Assembly (NCBI GenBank): GCA_946631935.1
Contig: CAMPAP010000134.1
Location: 1 to 29,728 of the forward strand
DNA: 29,728 nucleotides
DNA from: an uncultured Lachnospiraceae bacterium
GTDB taxonomy: Bacteria > Bacillota > Clostridia > Lachnospirales > Lachnospiraceae
Reading direction: 5' to 3'
Positions 8,841-17,021 of the stretch are shown here, piece by piece (positions within the stretch are counted from its first letter, which is position 1; each line of letters opens with the position of its first letter). The position numbers and the translations under genes are program-made. The notes beneath the pieces are model-generated. The model saw only the letters and a program-made list of their open reading frames with translations. It searched no databases and had not been told where the DNA came from.

Positions 8841-9862
8841 GCGGGAATCTGATCATAAACAGTCTCGTTCCTCCCACCTGGAACAGACTTAAAGTAAATG
8901 AATATGAACTGCCACTTCCGGGAACCCTTCAGCAGGATACAGCGGCAGATGCTTTTAAAACAGCCGGAGCAGGGACTGCGGAAGGAAGCCTTCATATACA
9001 GACGGGATGCGGCAAAGAACTTTCCGATGCTTTGAAAGAAAAAGGCATCATTCCAAAACAGATCCTGATAAAAGGGCCGGAACTTGTTACGTCAAAGATA
9101 GACTATTCAGGTGATGCGGCGGACGTGATATGCATAAAGGCGGAAGAAGGACAGACTCTGAACATACTTACGGACATCACGTCTTCTGCCGATAAGGCAG
9201 CAGGCGTCCTTCAGATACTTATAGAGGCCGCAAAAGGATCGGTAGTCAATCTTTCACAGCTTGTAAGGGCGGGCAGGGATTTTACCTTTGTTAATGATAT
9301 AGGCGTCGTTCTTGAAGATGGCGCCGGATTTAATCTGTCACAGGTTTTTGCGGAGGGCGGCAGGATCATAAGCGGATACATGGCGCTGCTTTCCGGTGAG
9401 GGAAGTTCTTCAAATGTACACGCGGGACTCGTGAGAAAAGCTTCTCAGTTTATAGATATGAATTATGTGATGAGGCATACCGCACCCTCCACCAGATCGG
9501 AGACATATGTCAGTGGAGCGCTCATGGAAGGTGGCTCTAAGACCTTCCGCGGCACCATAGATTTTGTTAAGGGCTGTGCGGGAGCTGAGGGAGCGGAAAA
9601 CGAGAACATGCTTCTCCTTGATGATACAGTCATTAACAAAACGGTTCCCCTTATCCTGTGTGACGAAGAAAATGTAGCTGGAAGTCATGGTGCAAGCATC
9701 GGACGGCCTGCCGAGGATATGCTCTATTACATGATGAGCAGGGGCATTACCCGTGAAAGGGCCCTTAAGATCCTTGAGAAAGCTTCTCTTGATTCCGCGG
9801 TGTCTTATATCAGCGACGAAAAAGCAAGAGAATATGTAAGCAGCGCGATTGAAGGGATATGA
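8837..9862 (+). CDS. sufD: SufD, Fe-S scaffold partner of SufB
   Basis: SufBD-family protein of 341 residues that pairs with SufB to form the scaffold bound by SufC. It is clearly a separate, shorter paralog: the N-terminal region carries PPTWNRLKVNE, as in the SufD side of the family. The C-terminal signature SHGASIGRPAEDMLYYMMSRGI is at residues 283-304. His284 matches the SufD histidine implicated in cluster building in E. coli. The ATG overlaps the sufB stop codon by four bases. At 341 residues it is shorter than E. coli SufD, mostly at the N-terminus, which is usual in Clostridia. Confidence 0.92.
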   Translation: MSGNLIINSLVPPTWNRLKVNEYELPLPGTLQQDTAADAFKTAGAGTAEGSLHIQTGCGKELSDALKEKGIIPKQILIKGPELVTSKIDYSGDAADVICIKAEEGQTLNILTDITSSADKAAGVLQILIEAAKGSVVNLSQLVRAGRDFTFVNDIGVVLEDGAGFNLSQVFAEGGRIISGYMALLSGEGSSSNVHAGLVRKASQFIDMNYVMRHTAPSTRSETYVSGALMEGGSKTFRGTIDFVKGCAGAEGAENENMLLLDDTVINKTVPLILCDEENVAGSHGASIGRPAEDMLYYMMSRGITRERALKILEKASLDSAVSYISDEKAREYVSSAIEGI

Positions 9863-9864
9863 CA

Positions 9865-11085
9865 ATGGATACAAAAATAAATGAATACAGGAAAATGTTC
9901 CCTCTTTTGAGCGATGACATTGCATATCTTGATAATGCCGCCACCACCCAGAAGCCGGAATGTGTTCTTGATGCCGTAAGAAAATATTATGAGCGCGATA
10001 ATGCCAATCCCTTCAGGGGCGTTTATGACCTGAGTGAAAGGGCTACGGAAAGCTATGAAAATGCAAGGAAAGCCGTTGCTGATTTTATCGGAGCCGGGTC
10101 TTCATCCGAGATCGTTTTTGTAAGAAATGCCACAGAAGCACTTAATCTCCTGGCATATTCATGGTGTGAGGACAATATCTCCGAAGGGGATGAGATAGTT
10201 GTTTCCGTGATGGAACATCATTCGGACTTCCTTCCCTGGAAATATATGGCCGAAAAAAAAGGTGCAAAGCTTGTAAGGCTTGAGCCTGAAAAGTCAGGGG
10301 CCGTCACCGATGAAGCTCTTGACAGGGCCCTTTCCGGAAAAACAAAGATCGTGGCGCTTACCCAGGTTTCCAATGTCCTCGGATATGCAAATGACATGGC
10401 GCATATTGCGGAGAGGATACACGAAAATGGTGCACTGTTTGTCGTTGACGGAGCCCAGAGCGTTCCCCATATGAAGGTGGATGTAAAGCAGCTTGGATGT
10501 GATTTTCTGGCTTTTTCGGGACATAAGATGTATGCCCCCATGGGAATAGGCGTGCTCTACGGAAAGATGGAACATCTTGAAAAAATGAGACCCTTTATGT
10601 ACGGCGGAGAGATGATACAGACGGTTCACTGGGACAGGGTGACATATGCCGAGGTACCCCACAGATTTGAAGCGGGGACTGTTAACGTAAGCGGAGCCGT
10701 GGGACTTTCGGAGGCGATATCTTTTATAAACAATACCGGCTGGGAATTTATCAGAAGCAGGGAAGCTCTTCTTACAAAAAAAGCCATGGAAGGTATGAAG
10801 CAGATACCCGGGATAGGGATACTGGGCTCTGAAAAGGTTCAGGATCATGAAGGTATCATAACCTTTACGGTGGACGGCGTTCATCCCCATGATGTTGCCG
10901 ATATCCTGGGAAAAAGCGGAGTTTGCATCAGGGCAGGCCATCACTGCGCCCAGCCCTTGATGGATTTTCTGGGTGTAAAGTCTACCAACAGGGTGAGCTT
11001 TGCGTTTTATAATACGGAAGAGGAAGTGGACAGATTTTTAAATGAACTTTCAAAAGTAAGAGGACTCATGGGTTATGGAGAATAA
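9865..11085 (+). CDS. sufS: SufS, cysteine desulfurase
   Basis: PLP-dependent class II cysteine desulfurase that takes sulfur from cysteine and passes it on as persulfide, here presumably to SufU. It is 406 residues long. The PLP lysine is Lys221 (in SGHKMYAP) and the persulfide cysteine is Cys361 (in RAGHHCAQP). The cofactor-stacking histidine is within MEHHSDFLPW near residue 119. An ATG at 9859 is also in frame and would overlap sufD. I prefer 9865 because GAAGGG at 9851-9856 is then eight bases away rather than two. The 3' end overlaps sufU by 11 bases. Confidence 0.96.
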   Translation: MDTKINEYRKMFPLLSDDIAYLDNAATTQKPECVLDAVRKYYERDNANPFRGVYDLSERATESYENARKAVADFIGAGSSSEIVFVRNATEALNLLAYSWCEDNISEGDEIVVSVMEHHSDFLPWKYMAEKKGAKLVRLEPEKSGAVTDEALDRALSGKTKIVALTQVSNVLGYANDMAHIAERIHENGALFVVDGAQSVPHMKVDVKQLGCDFLAFSGHKMYAPMGIGVLYGKMEHLEKMRPFMYGGEMIQTVHWDRVTYAEVPHRFEAGTVNVSGAVGLSEAISFINNTGWEFIRSREALLTKKAMEGMKQIPGIGILGSEKVQDHEGIITFTVDGVHPHDVADILGKSGVCIRAGHHCAQPLMDFLGVKSTNRVSFAFYNTEEEVDRFLNELSKVRGLMGYGE

Positions 11086-11509
11086 AACATTCTACAATGA
11101 AGTGGTTACGGATCATAATATGCATCCTCTCCATAAGCATGAGCTGGAAGATCCGGATATTGTCCTTGACGGGGTCAATCCGTCCTGCGGGGACGAGATC
11201 AGTCTGGGACTTAAGGTTTCAGACGGCGTCATAACGGACGGAGCCTTTATAGGCGACGGATGTGCCGTGTCCCAGGCATCTGCGGACATTATGCTGGAAC
11301 TTGTCATAGGAAGGACCATAGATGAAGCAAAGCATCTTTCAAAGCTCTTTCTTAAGATGATAAAAAGCGAGGCCACACCCGAAGAGATCGAAGAACTTGA
11401 AGAAGCCGGAGCGCTGGAGGATATCTCGCACATGCCTGCAAGGGTAAAGTGTGCCGTCCTTGGCTGGCATACTCTTGAAGAGATGATTAAAAGACTGGAC
11501 CGGATGTGA
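11075..11509 (+). CDS. sufU: SufU, zinc-dependent sulfurtransferase
   Basis: Partner of SufS that receives the persulfide sulfur, 144 residues. The zinc ligand set of Gram-positive SufU is complete: Cys38 and Asp40 (in NPSCGDE), Cys63 (in GDGCAVSQAS) and Cys126 (in RVKCAVLGW). The insertion between the second and third ligand sites that separates SufU from IscU is present at about residues 80-120 and includes an EEIEELEEAGAL helix. The gene starts inside the end of sufS. Its own TGA stop codon overlaps the GTG start of the decarboxylase gene, so translation of the two is probably coupled. Confidence 0.95.
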   Translation: MENKTFYNEVVTDHNMHPLHKHELEDPDIVLDGVNPSCGDEISLGLKVSDGVITDGAFIGDGCAVSQASADIMLELVIGRTIDEAKHLSKLFLKMIKSEATPEEIEELEEAGALEDISHMPARVKCAVLGWHTLEEMIKRLDRM

Positions 11510-12915
11510 AATCTCTTTATGATGAACTGAAAAAATATTCGGAAAAAGGTATTTACTCCTGCCATATGCCCGGACATAAGGGGAGGGGCATTGGGGCCAT
11601 GCCTGCGGAGTATGCATCGATCGACCAGACTGAGGCGGAAGGACTTGATGATCTTCACGACCCTCAGGGAATAATAAAAGAAGCGGAAAGTTTTGCAGGC
11701 AGAGTGCTTGGAAGCGATGAAACACATTTTCTCATAAACGGCAGCACCGCAGGGATACTTGCGGCAGTCCTTTCAAGCGTAAGAGCCGGGGGAAAGCTTG
11801 TGCTGTGCAGAGGATGCCATAAATCCGCATATAATGCGATGCAGCTTGCAAACATAAGACCGGGTTATATTTTTCCGGAGCTTCTTAAGGATCCTTTAAT
11901 GGAAGAAGCCGCAAATGCCGGGGATGTACGGAAGGCCCTTGACGAAAATCCGGATGCGGATGCCGTACTTATCGTTTCTCCCACATACGAAGGGAGACTG
12001 TCTGACATAAGATCCATAGCGGATGAAGCCCACAAACTGCAGATCCCCCTGATCGTTGATGAAGCCCACGGGGCACATCTTTCATTTGTGAAAAACAGTC
12101 CGTCCGATGCTATAAGATGCGGAGCGGATGTGGTGATACAGTCGGTTCACAAGACACTTCCCGCACCGACACAGACGGCGCTGATATCGGTTAAAGGAAA
12201 GCTTGCAAACAGGGAAAAGATCAGAAGATATCTGTCTGTATTCCAGTCAAGTTCGCCCTCATACCCGCTTATGGCCATGATCGACGGATGCATGAGATAT
12301 ATGTCTGAAAATTCAGGGGAGCTGATCCCTTCATTTTTCCGTGATTTTAAAAAAATGACGGAGAGGCTGAGCGGTTGTGATAAACTGTATATAAGGCCTT
12401 CATCGGAGGATCTGTCTCTTGGCAGGGCGGATTACGGAAAGCTTCTTATCTGCACTGACAGATCGGACATTGACGGAGCTATACTTGCAGGGATCCTCAG
12501 AAATGAATACCTGACAGAGCCCGAAATGGTGACACCGGATCATGTTCTTTTGATGTTTACCGTATGCGATACGAAGGCAGCATTTGATAAGGTTTCCGAT
12601 GCGGTCCTTGGTATTGATAAAAAGATATCCGGGACAGGAAAGAAACAGTCCGTTTCATATGAGGTCCCAAGGCCTGTTCAGGTCATGAGCCTGAAGGACG
12701 CCTTTGAAGCAGAATATGAAGAATGCGAACTGAAAAACGCAGCGGGAAGAGTAAGCACGGAAATAATATGCATGTATCCTCCGGGAAGTCCCATCCTTGC
12801 TCCCGGTGAAGAGATATGCGAAAAACACATCCTGATCCTTGAAGAGTATCTTGCCCGGGGTATGAACATAAAGGGCATCAGGGACAATAAGGTAAAAGTG
12901 GTAAAAAATGGCTAA
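11506..12915 (+). CDS. Orn/Lys/Arg decarboxylase family protein (YaaO-like)
   Basis: PLP-dependent fold-type I enzyme, 469 residues, like the short Bacillus YaaO/SpeA group. The N-terminal signature GIYSCHMPGHKGRG is present, then THFLINGSTAGILAA, and VDEAHGAH at about 184-191. The PLP lysine is Lys216 (in SVHKTLPAPTQ). A C-terminal decarboxylase domain ends with ICMYPPGSPILAPGE. The exact substrate (lysine, arginine or ornithine) cannot be read from the sequence. The start is GTG at 11506, overlapping the sufU stop codon by four bases. Its ribosome site is weak, so it probably relies on coupling. In Bacillus this gene begins the tmk-holB-ricT cluster, as it does here. Confidence 0.9.
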   Translation: MKSLYDELKKYSEKGIYSCHMPGHKGRGIGAMPAEYASIDQTEAEGLDDLHDPQGIIKEAESFAGRVLGSDETHFLINGSTAGILAAVLSSVRAGGKLVLCRGCHKSAYNAMQLANIRPGYIFPELLKDPLMEEAANAGDVRKALDENPDADAVLIVSPTYEGRLSDIRSIADEAHKLQIPLIVDEAHGAHLSFVKNSPSDAIRCGADVVIQSVHKTLPAPTQTALISVKGKLANREKIRRYLSVFQSSSPSYPLMAMIDGCMRYMSENSGELIPSFFRDFKKMTERLSGCDKLYIRPSSEDLSLGRADYGKLLICTDRSDIDGAILAGILRNEYLTEPEMVTPDHVLLMFTVCDTKAAFDKVSDAVLGIDKKISGTGKKQSVSYEVPRPVQVMSLKDAFEAEYEECELKNAAGRVSTEIICMYPPGSPILAPGEEICEKHILILEEYLARGMNIKGIRDNKVKVVKNG

Positions 12916-13498
12916 GATAATCTGCCTGCTGGGAAAAAGCTGCAGCGGGAAAGATACAATTTATAAAAGACTTCTTGCGGACGCTTCTCTTAATCTTGTC
13001 CCCATGGTCTCCTATACCACAAGGCCCCGGAGGGCCGGAGAAAGTGAAGGAAGAGAGTATCATTTTACCGACGAAACCGGCTTTGAAAGGCTTAAGGCTG
13101 AAGGAAAGATCATTGAAGACAGAGCCTATGAAACGGTTTACGGGATCTGGAGATATTTTACGGTAGATGACGGAACCTTTGACAAAAACGGTAAAAATGT
13201 CATCGCTGCCGCAGGAACGCTGCCTGCATTTGAAAAGCTGAAAGCATATTATGGAGATGAAAATGTCTGTCCTGTCATGATCGAAACGGATGACGGTATA
13301 AGACTTGAAAGGGCGATGCGCCGGGAGAAAAAGCAGGCGGCACCGAGATATAAAGAGATGTGCAGGCGCTTCATTACGGACTCTGAGGATTTTTCGGAAG
13401 AGAAGATGAGGGCAGCAGGCGTTGACAATGTTTTTATGAACAACGAAGATCTTGATAAATGCATCAGGGAAGTTGCTGATTTTATACGGAAGCTTTAA
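12908..13498 (+). CDS. Guanylate-kinase-like nucleotide kinase
   Basis: A 196-residue P-loop kinase. The loop is GKSCSGKDT (residues 9-17), where the usual Ser/Thr after Lys15 is Asp16 and Thr17 follows, as in true guanylate kinases (GKGT). The GMP-site motif is recognisable at residues 35-53: SYTTRPRRAGE, then EGREYHF; Arg41 stands where most Gmk proteins have proline. Arginine-rich lid residues follow at about 132-150. It overlaps the decarboxylase gene by eight bases and yaaR by one base. At this position Bacillus has tmk (thymidylate kinase). Whether the enzyme phosphorylates GMP or has another substrate is not certain, and the cell may have a standard gmk elsewhere. Confidence 0.8.
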   Translation: MAKIICLLGKSCSGKDTIYKRLLADASLNLVPMVSYTTRPRRAGESEGREYHFTDETGFERLKAEGKIIEDRAYETVYGIWRYFTVDDGTFDKNGKNVIAAAGTLPAFEKLKAYYGDENVCPVMIETDDGIRLERAMRREKKQAAPRYKEMCRRFITDSEDFSEEKMRAAGVDNVFMNNEDLDKCIREVADFIRKL

Positions 13499-13938
13499 TG
13501 GATATAAAAGTAAACCAGGTAAATCAAACACAGCAGATCACACCCCAGCAGTCCGTTCAGGAATCTGACGGAAGTTTTAAGTTCATGCTCACAAGCAATA
13601 TCGAGGAAGCTGAACTTGCCGGAAAGCTGAACTCTCTGATGGAGCAGATAGATGTCGAAGGAAAAAAGCTCGCCAAGAGAAGAGACGTCAAAGACATGCG
13701 CCACTACAGGAGCCTGGTGAAGGAATTTTTAAATGAAGTGGTCACACATTCCCATTCGTTTTCCAGGGAGAATTTCCTTGACAGAAAGGGCCGCCACAGA
13801 GTATACGGAATAATACGTCTTGTGGATGACAATCTCGACCAGCTTGCCCAGGAACTGATGAAGGATGAGAAAGACAATCTTGAGATCCTTAACAAGATAG
13901 GTGAGATAAGGGGCCTTCTGCTTGATATTTTTACCTGA
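13498..13938 (+). CDS. YaaR family protein (DUF327)
   Basis: A 146-residue helical protein of the YaaR/DUF327 family. It was recognised from its place between a nucleotide kinase and holB and from conserved text: a variable glutamine-rich N-terminus, then LMEQIDVEGKKLAKRRDVKDM, then YRSLVKEFLNEVV and GRHRVYGIIRLVDDNLDQL. No enzyme motif, signal peptide or membrane helix is seen. The ATG shares one base with the previous stop codon. The family has no firmly assigned function; its conserved place next to holB is the only hint. The gap to holB is 38 bases. Confidence 0.88.
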   Translation: MDIKVNQVNQTQQITPQQSVQESDGSFKFMLTSNIEEAELAGKLNSLMEQIDVEGKKLAKRRDVKDMRHYRSLVKEFLNEVVTHSHSFSRENFLDRKGRHRVYGIIRLVDDNLDQLAQELMKDEKDNLEILNKIGEIRGLLLDIFT

Positions 13939-13976
13939 GAAAAAAACAAATTCCGAAGATCACGGGGGAGATAAAA

Positions 13977-14969
13977 ATGCCGCAACTTAATGACATAATC
14001 GGACAGGATCTGATAAAAAAGCAGATAACCGAGTCTGTGCGCTCGGGACATGTTTCCCAGGCATATATTCTTGCGGGCGAAAAGGGTTCCGGAAAGGAAT
14101 TCATAGCGACGGTTTTTGCCCAGATGCTGGTCTGCGAAAAGGGCGGAGAATGTGCCTGTGGCGAGTGCCATTCGTGTAAGATGGCTGAAGCCAAGACCCA
14201 TCCTGACATAAAATACATAATTCCGCAGAAGGTCAATTCCATCGGTGTCGAGGAGATACGTAAGCAGATCTGCACCGACATTGACATAAAGCCCTATCAG
14301 GCGCCCAAGAAGATCTATATCGTGACAGAAGCTGACAAACTCACGGTACAGGCCCAGAACGCACTTCTTAAGAGCCTTGAAGATGCGCCGACATATGCGG
14401 TCATCATGCTCCTTGTATCCAACATAAACATGATGCTTCAGACCGTAAGATCAAGATGTATCACCTGGGAATTAAAGCCTGTGGCTCCTGCGGTACTAAA
14501 AAAATATCTTATGCAGGAACTTCAGATCCCCGACTACAGGGCTGATGTTGCCATTGCCTTTGCACAGGGCAATCTCGGCAAGGCAAGGAATATGGCCGCA
14601 AGCGATGACTTTTCGGCGATGCAGGCAGCGGCACAGTCCGTTATAAAAAATGCCAGGGATGATTCCATATCCGACATGATCGCACTTGTAAGGAGCCTTG
14701 CTGAGTACAAAGTCGATGCGGGTGAATTTCTGGATATGATAGCGGTATGGTACAGGGATGTTCTTATGTTCAAAGCAACAGGAGAAACGGACAATCTTGT
14801 TTACAAGGAAGACCTTTCGATCATCAGAAAAGTAGCAAGAAGGAGCAGCTACGAAGGCATCGAGGAGGTGCTTCAGGCCATAGGAAAAGCCAAGGAAAGA
14901 CTTCGCGCAAATGTGGCATTTGAAGTTGCGATGGAGCTACTGTTTTCCGTGATCCAGGAGTTCGGATAA
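13977..14969 (+). CDS. holB: DNA polymerase III delta-prime subunit
   Basis: Clamp-loader subunit of the replicase, 330 residues. The AAA+ core begins with the conserved DIIGQDLIKKQI element. The P-loop is GEKGSGKE (residues 34-41), with Glu where active ATPases have Ser/Thr; delta-prime is not expected to be a working ATPase. A zinc-ribbon cysteine cluster spans residues 53-67 (Cys53, 59, 61, 64, 67). LTVQAQNALLKSLEDAP and the SRC motif (RSRCITW) follow. The C-terminal domain matches clamp-loader subunits rather than the tau/gamma type. ATG 13977 has GGGGAG at 13965-13970. It sits between yaaR and ricT as in Bacillus. Confidence 0.94.
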   Translation: MPQLNDIIGQDLIKKQITESVRSGHVSQAYILAGEKGSGKEFIATVFAQMLVCEKGGECACGECHSCKMAEAKTHPDIKYIIPQKVNSIGVEEIRKQICTDIDIKPYQAPKKIYIVTEADKLTVQAQNALLKSLEDAPTYAVIMLLVSNINMMLQTVRSRCITWELKPVAPAVLKKYLMQELQIPDYRADVAIAFAQGNLGKARNMAASDDFSAMQAAAQSVIKNARDDSISDMIALVRSLAEYKVDAGEFLDMIAVWYRDVLMFKATGETDNLVYKEDLSIIRKVARRSSYEGIEEVLQAIGKAKERLRANVAFEVAMELLFSVIQEFG

Positions 14970-15010
14970 GTTCATAAAATATTTTTGGAAGCAATCAGTC
15001 AGGAGATAAG

Positions 15011-16276
15011 ATGAAGGTTATTTCAATAAGATTTAAAGCCGGCGGGAAAAGTTATTTTTTCGACCCCGGAGACATAGAACTTCACAAGGACGATCACTGT
15101 ATCGTTGAGACTTCAAAGGGAATAGAATATGCCACCGTTGCGTCCGAGATCCAGGATGTGGATGAGGGCAGGATCGTCTCTCCCCTGAAAAAAGTCATGA
15201 GAAAAGCTACCGAAGCAGATGACAGGCAGGTAGAGGACAATATCGAGAAAGAGAAGAACGCATACAGGATCGCTCAGGAAAAAATAGCATCCCACGGACT
15301 TGATATGAAACTGACAGATGTGGAGTATGCATTCGACAACAGTAAGATCATATTCTTTTTCGTTGCTGAGCAGCGCGTGGATTTCAGGGAACTGGTAAAG
15401 GATCTTGCCGCAGTTTTCAGGACACGCATAGAGCTCAGACAGATCGGCGTAAGGGATGAAGCAAGGAATCTCGGAGGCTTTGGTTTTTGCGGAAGACCTC
15501 TTTGCTGTGCGGAATTTTTAAGCGACTTTGTTCCGGTATCCATCAAGATGGCAAAGGAACAGAATCTGTCACTTAATCCCACCAAGATATCCGGTGTCTG
15601 CGGAAGACTTATGTGCTGCCTCAAATATGAGGAGGAGGCATATGAGGAATTAAATGCCACAATGCCGGCTCTGGGTGATTATGTTGCAACGTCGGACGGA
15701 TGCAGGGGCGAGGTCTCCGGAATAAATGTCCTCAGGCAGATGGCAAAGGTTTTGGTTGAGATCGGAGATGAAAAAGAGCTCCGTGATTATCCCGCGGCGG
15801 ATATTACAGTTCTGCGCAGAAAGAAGGGTAAGAGGAACGGCACCCACGCAAGCATTGCGGCAGAGGATTCTCCGGAAATGCTGGCACTTTTGGAGGATGA
15901 GGCAAGAGACCGCAGGGACGAAGCAGAGCGTGTAAAAAGCGCAGGTGACCGAACTCAGAATAATCAGGGCGGAAACAATCCAAACGCAAACAGCAGAAAA
16001 AACGACAGGAAAAACGAAAAAAATAACGACAGAAACAGCGACAGAAACGGCGATAAAAACATTGACAAAAATGCCGAAAAAGGCGGCGTGAGAAATAACG
16101 AAGAAAAGCGTGATGAACGCATGGATGCCTCAGGCAAAAATGCAGAAGGCGCCGGTGGCGGAAACAGGCAGGATAAAAACGGTAATCACAAACGCCACGG
16201 AAGACACGGTAAAGGCGGCAAACATCACGGAGGCGGAAAAGACAAGCCGTCGGGAGACAATGCAGGTCAGTCTTAA
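15011..16276 (+). CDS. ricT: RicT (YaaT), PSP1-domain Fe-S protein with long tail
   Basis: Regulator that in Bacillus forms the Y-complex with RicA and RicF and affects RNase Y activity, sporulation and competence. The PSP1 core occupies residues 1-272. The cysteines that hold Fe-S in the Bacillus complex are all present: Cys160, Cys165 and Cys166 (in GFCGRPLCC), Cys197, and Cys202-Cys203 (in CGRLMCC). Unlike Bacillus RicT (about 275 residues), this protein has 421. Residues 275-421 form a low-complexity extension rich in Asn, Asp, Lys, Arg, Gly and late His, with repeated NDRN/GDKN-like units. The 3' end overlaps the next gene by 17 bases. Whether the tail binds RNA is inference only. Confidence 0.92.
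   Translation: MKVISIRFKAGGKSYFFDPGDIELHKDDHCIVETSKGIEYATVASEIQDVDEGRIVSPLKKVMRKATEADDRQVEDNIEKEKNAYRIAQEKIASHGLDMKLTDVEYAFDNSKIIFFFVAEQRVDFRELVKDLAAVFRTRIELRQIGVRDEARNLGGFGFCGRPLCCAEFLSDFVPVSIKMAKEQNLSLNPTKISGVCGRLMCCLKYEEEAYEELNATMPALGDYVATSDGCRGEVSGINVLRQMAKVLVEIGDEKELRDYPAADITVLRRKKGKRNGTHASIAAEDSPEMLALLEDEARDRRDEAERVKSAGDRTQNNQGGNNPNANSRKNDRKNEKNNDRNSDRNGDKNIDKNAEKGGVRNNEEKRDERMDASGKNAEGAGGGNRQDKNGNHKRHGRHGKGGKHHGGGKDKPSGDNAGQS
15833..16273 (+). repeat. Low-complexity tail coding region of ricT
   Basis: About 147 codons that encode a disordered, highly charged segment. The middle part repeats a loose pattern of NDRN, SDRN, GDKN, IDKN and AEK-like units. The end is rich in His, Gly and Lys (HKRHGRHGKGG, HHGGG). 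The coding strand is strongly purine-rich at about 15950-16130. The frame stays open throughout, so this is a genuine extension and not a frameshift. Confidence 0.8.
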
Positions 16277-16997
16277 AGAAAATGAAAGAATAGACGATCT
16301 TCAGAGAGCAGGCCTTAAGATAATACAGAATACGGAGGGCTTCTGCTTCGGAATGGATGCGGTGCTTTTAAGCAGCTTCGCTAAAGTCCCTGAGGGCGGG
16401 ACAGTGCTTGATCTGGGAACCGGAACGGGAATAATCCCAATACTTATGTCTGCAAAAACAAATGCCCTTCACTTAACCGGACTTGAGATCCAGGAAGAAA
16501 GCGCGGAGATGGCTGAAAGAAGCGTCAGGATGAATTCCCTCGAAGGCAGGGTCAGCATCGTCAAAGGAGATATCAAAGAGGCAGGCGGGATCTTTCCCCT
16601 GGCCTCTTTTGATGTGATAACATCGAACCCTCCCTACCTTCAGGAAAACCATGGCATTGCCAATCCCGGGGATGCCAAGGCCATTGCAAGGCATGAACTG
16701 CTCTGCACACTGGAGGATGTGATAAAGACATCGGAGATGCTCCTTAAAAGCGGAGGCCATTTTTTTATGGTGCACAGACCCTTCAGACTCTCAGAGATAA
16801 TGTGCCTGATGCATGACCATCATCTGGAACCAAAGAGGATGAGACTGGTATACCCCGGGGCTGACAAAGAGCCGAATATGGTCCTGATAGAAGGAGTCAG
16901 GGGAGGCAATATGAGGATCACCGTGGAAAAACCCCTGATACTCCAGAATCCGGACGGATCATACACTGATGAAGTAAAGACTCTGTATGGTTTTTGA
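16260..16997 (+). CDS. trmN6: tRNA1(Val) (adenine37-N6)-methyltransferase-like protein (YabB)
   Basis: SAM-dependent N6-adenine methyltransferase of the TrmN6/YabB family, 245 residues. The N-terminal family signature is present: RIDDLQRAGLKIIQNTEGFCFGMDAVLLSSF. The SAM motif is DLGTGTG (51-57), and the catalytic amine-binding motif is NPPY (123-126). An open frame continues up to 16110, but it only reads the ricT tail in another frame. I chose ATG 16260 because the family begins there and GGGAG lies just upstream, at a rather short distance of three bases. The gene overlaps ricT by 17 bases. In Bacillus the same ricT-yabA-yabB-rsmI order is seen; no yabA is present here. Confidence 0.9.
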   Translation: MQVSLKENERIDDLQRAGLKIIQNTEGFCFGMDAVLLSSFAKVPEGGTVLDLGTGTGIIPILMSAKTNALHLTGLEIQEESAEMAERSVRMNSLEGRVSIVKGDIKEAGGIFPLASFDVITSNPPYLQENHGIANPGDAKAIARHELLCTLEDVIKTSEMLLKSGGHFFMVHRPFRLSEIMCLMHDHHLEPKRMRLVYPGADKEPNMVLIEGVRGGNMRITVEKPLILQNPDGSYTDEVKTLYGF

Positions 16998-17021
16998 TCC
17001 GGGGCAAGATAAGGAAAGAAT

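Noticed and set aside
15950..16130. Possible CRISPR-like or satellite repeat in the purine-rich stretch
   Set aside because: The pattern is the codon-level effect of Asn/Asp/Lys/Arg-rich protein; units are irregular and there are no spacers.
16110..16259. Upstream extension of the YabB-like methyltransferase
   Set aside because: The extra 50 residues are the ricT tail read in another frame; the family starts at the ATG at 16260.
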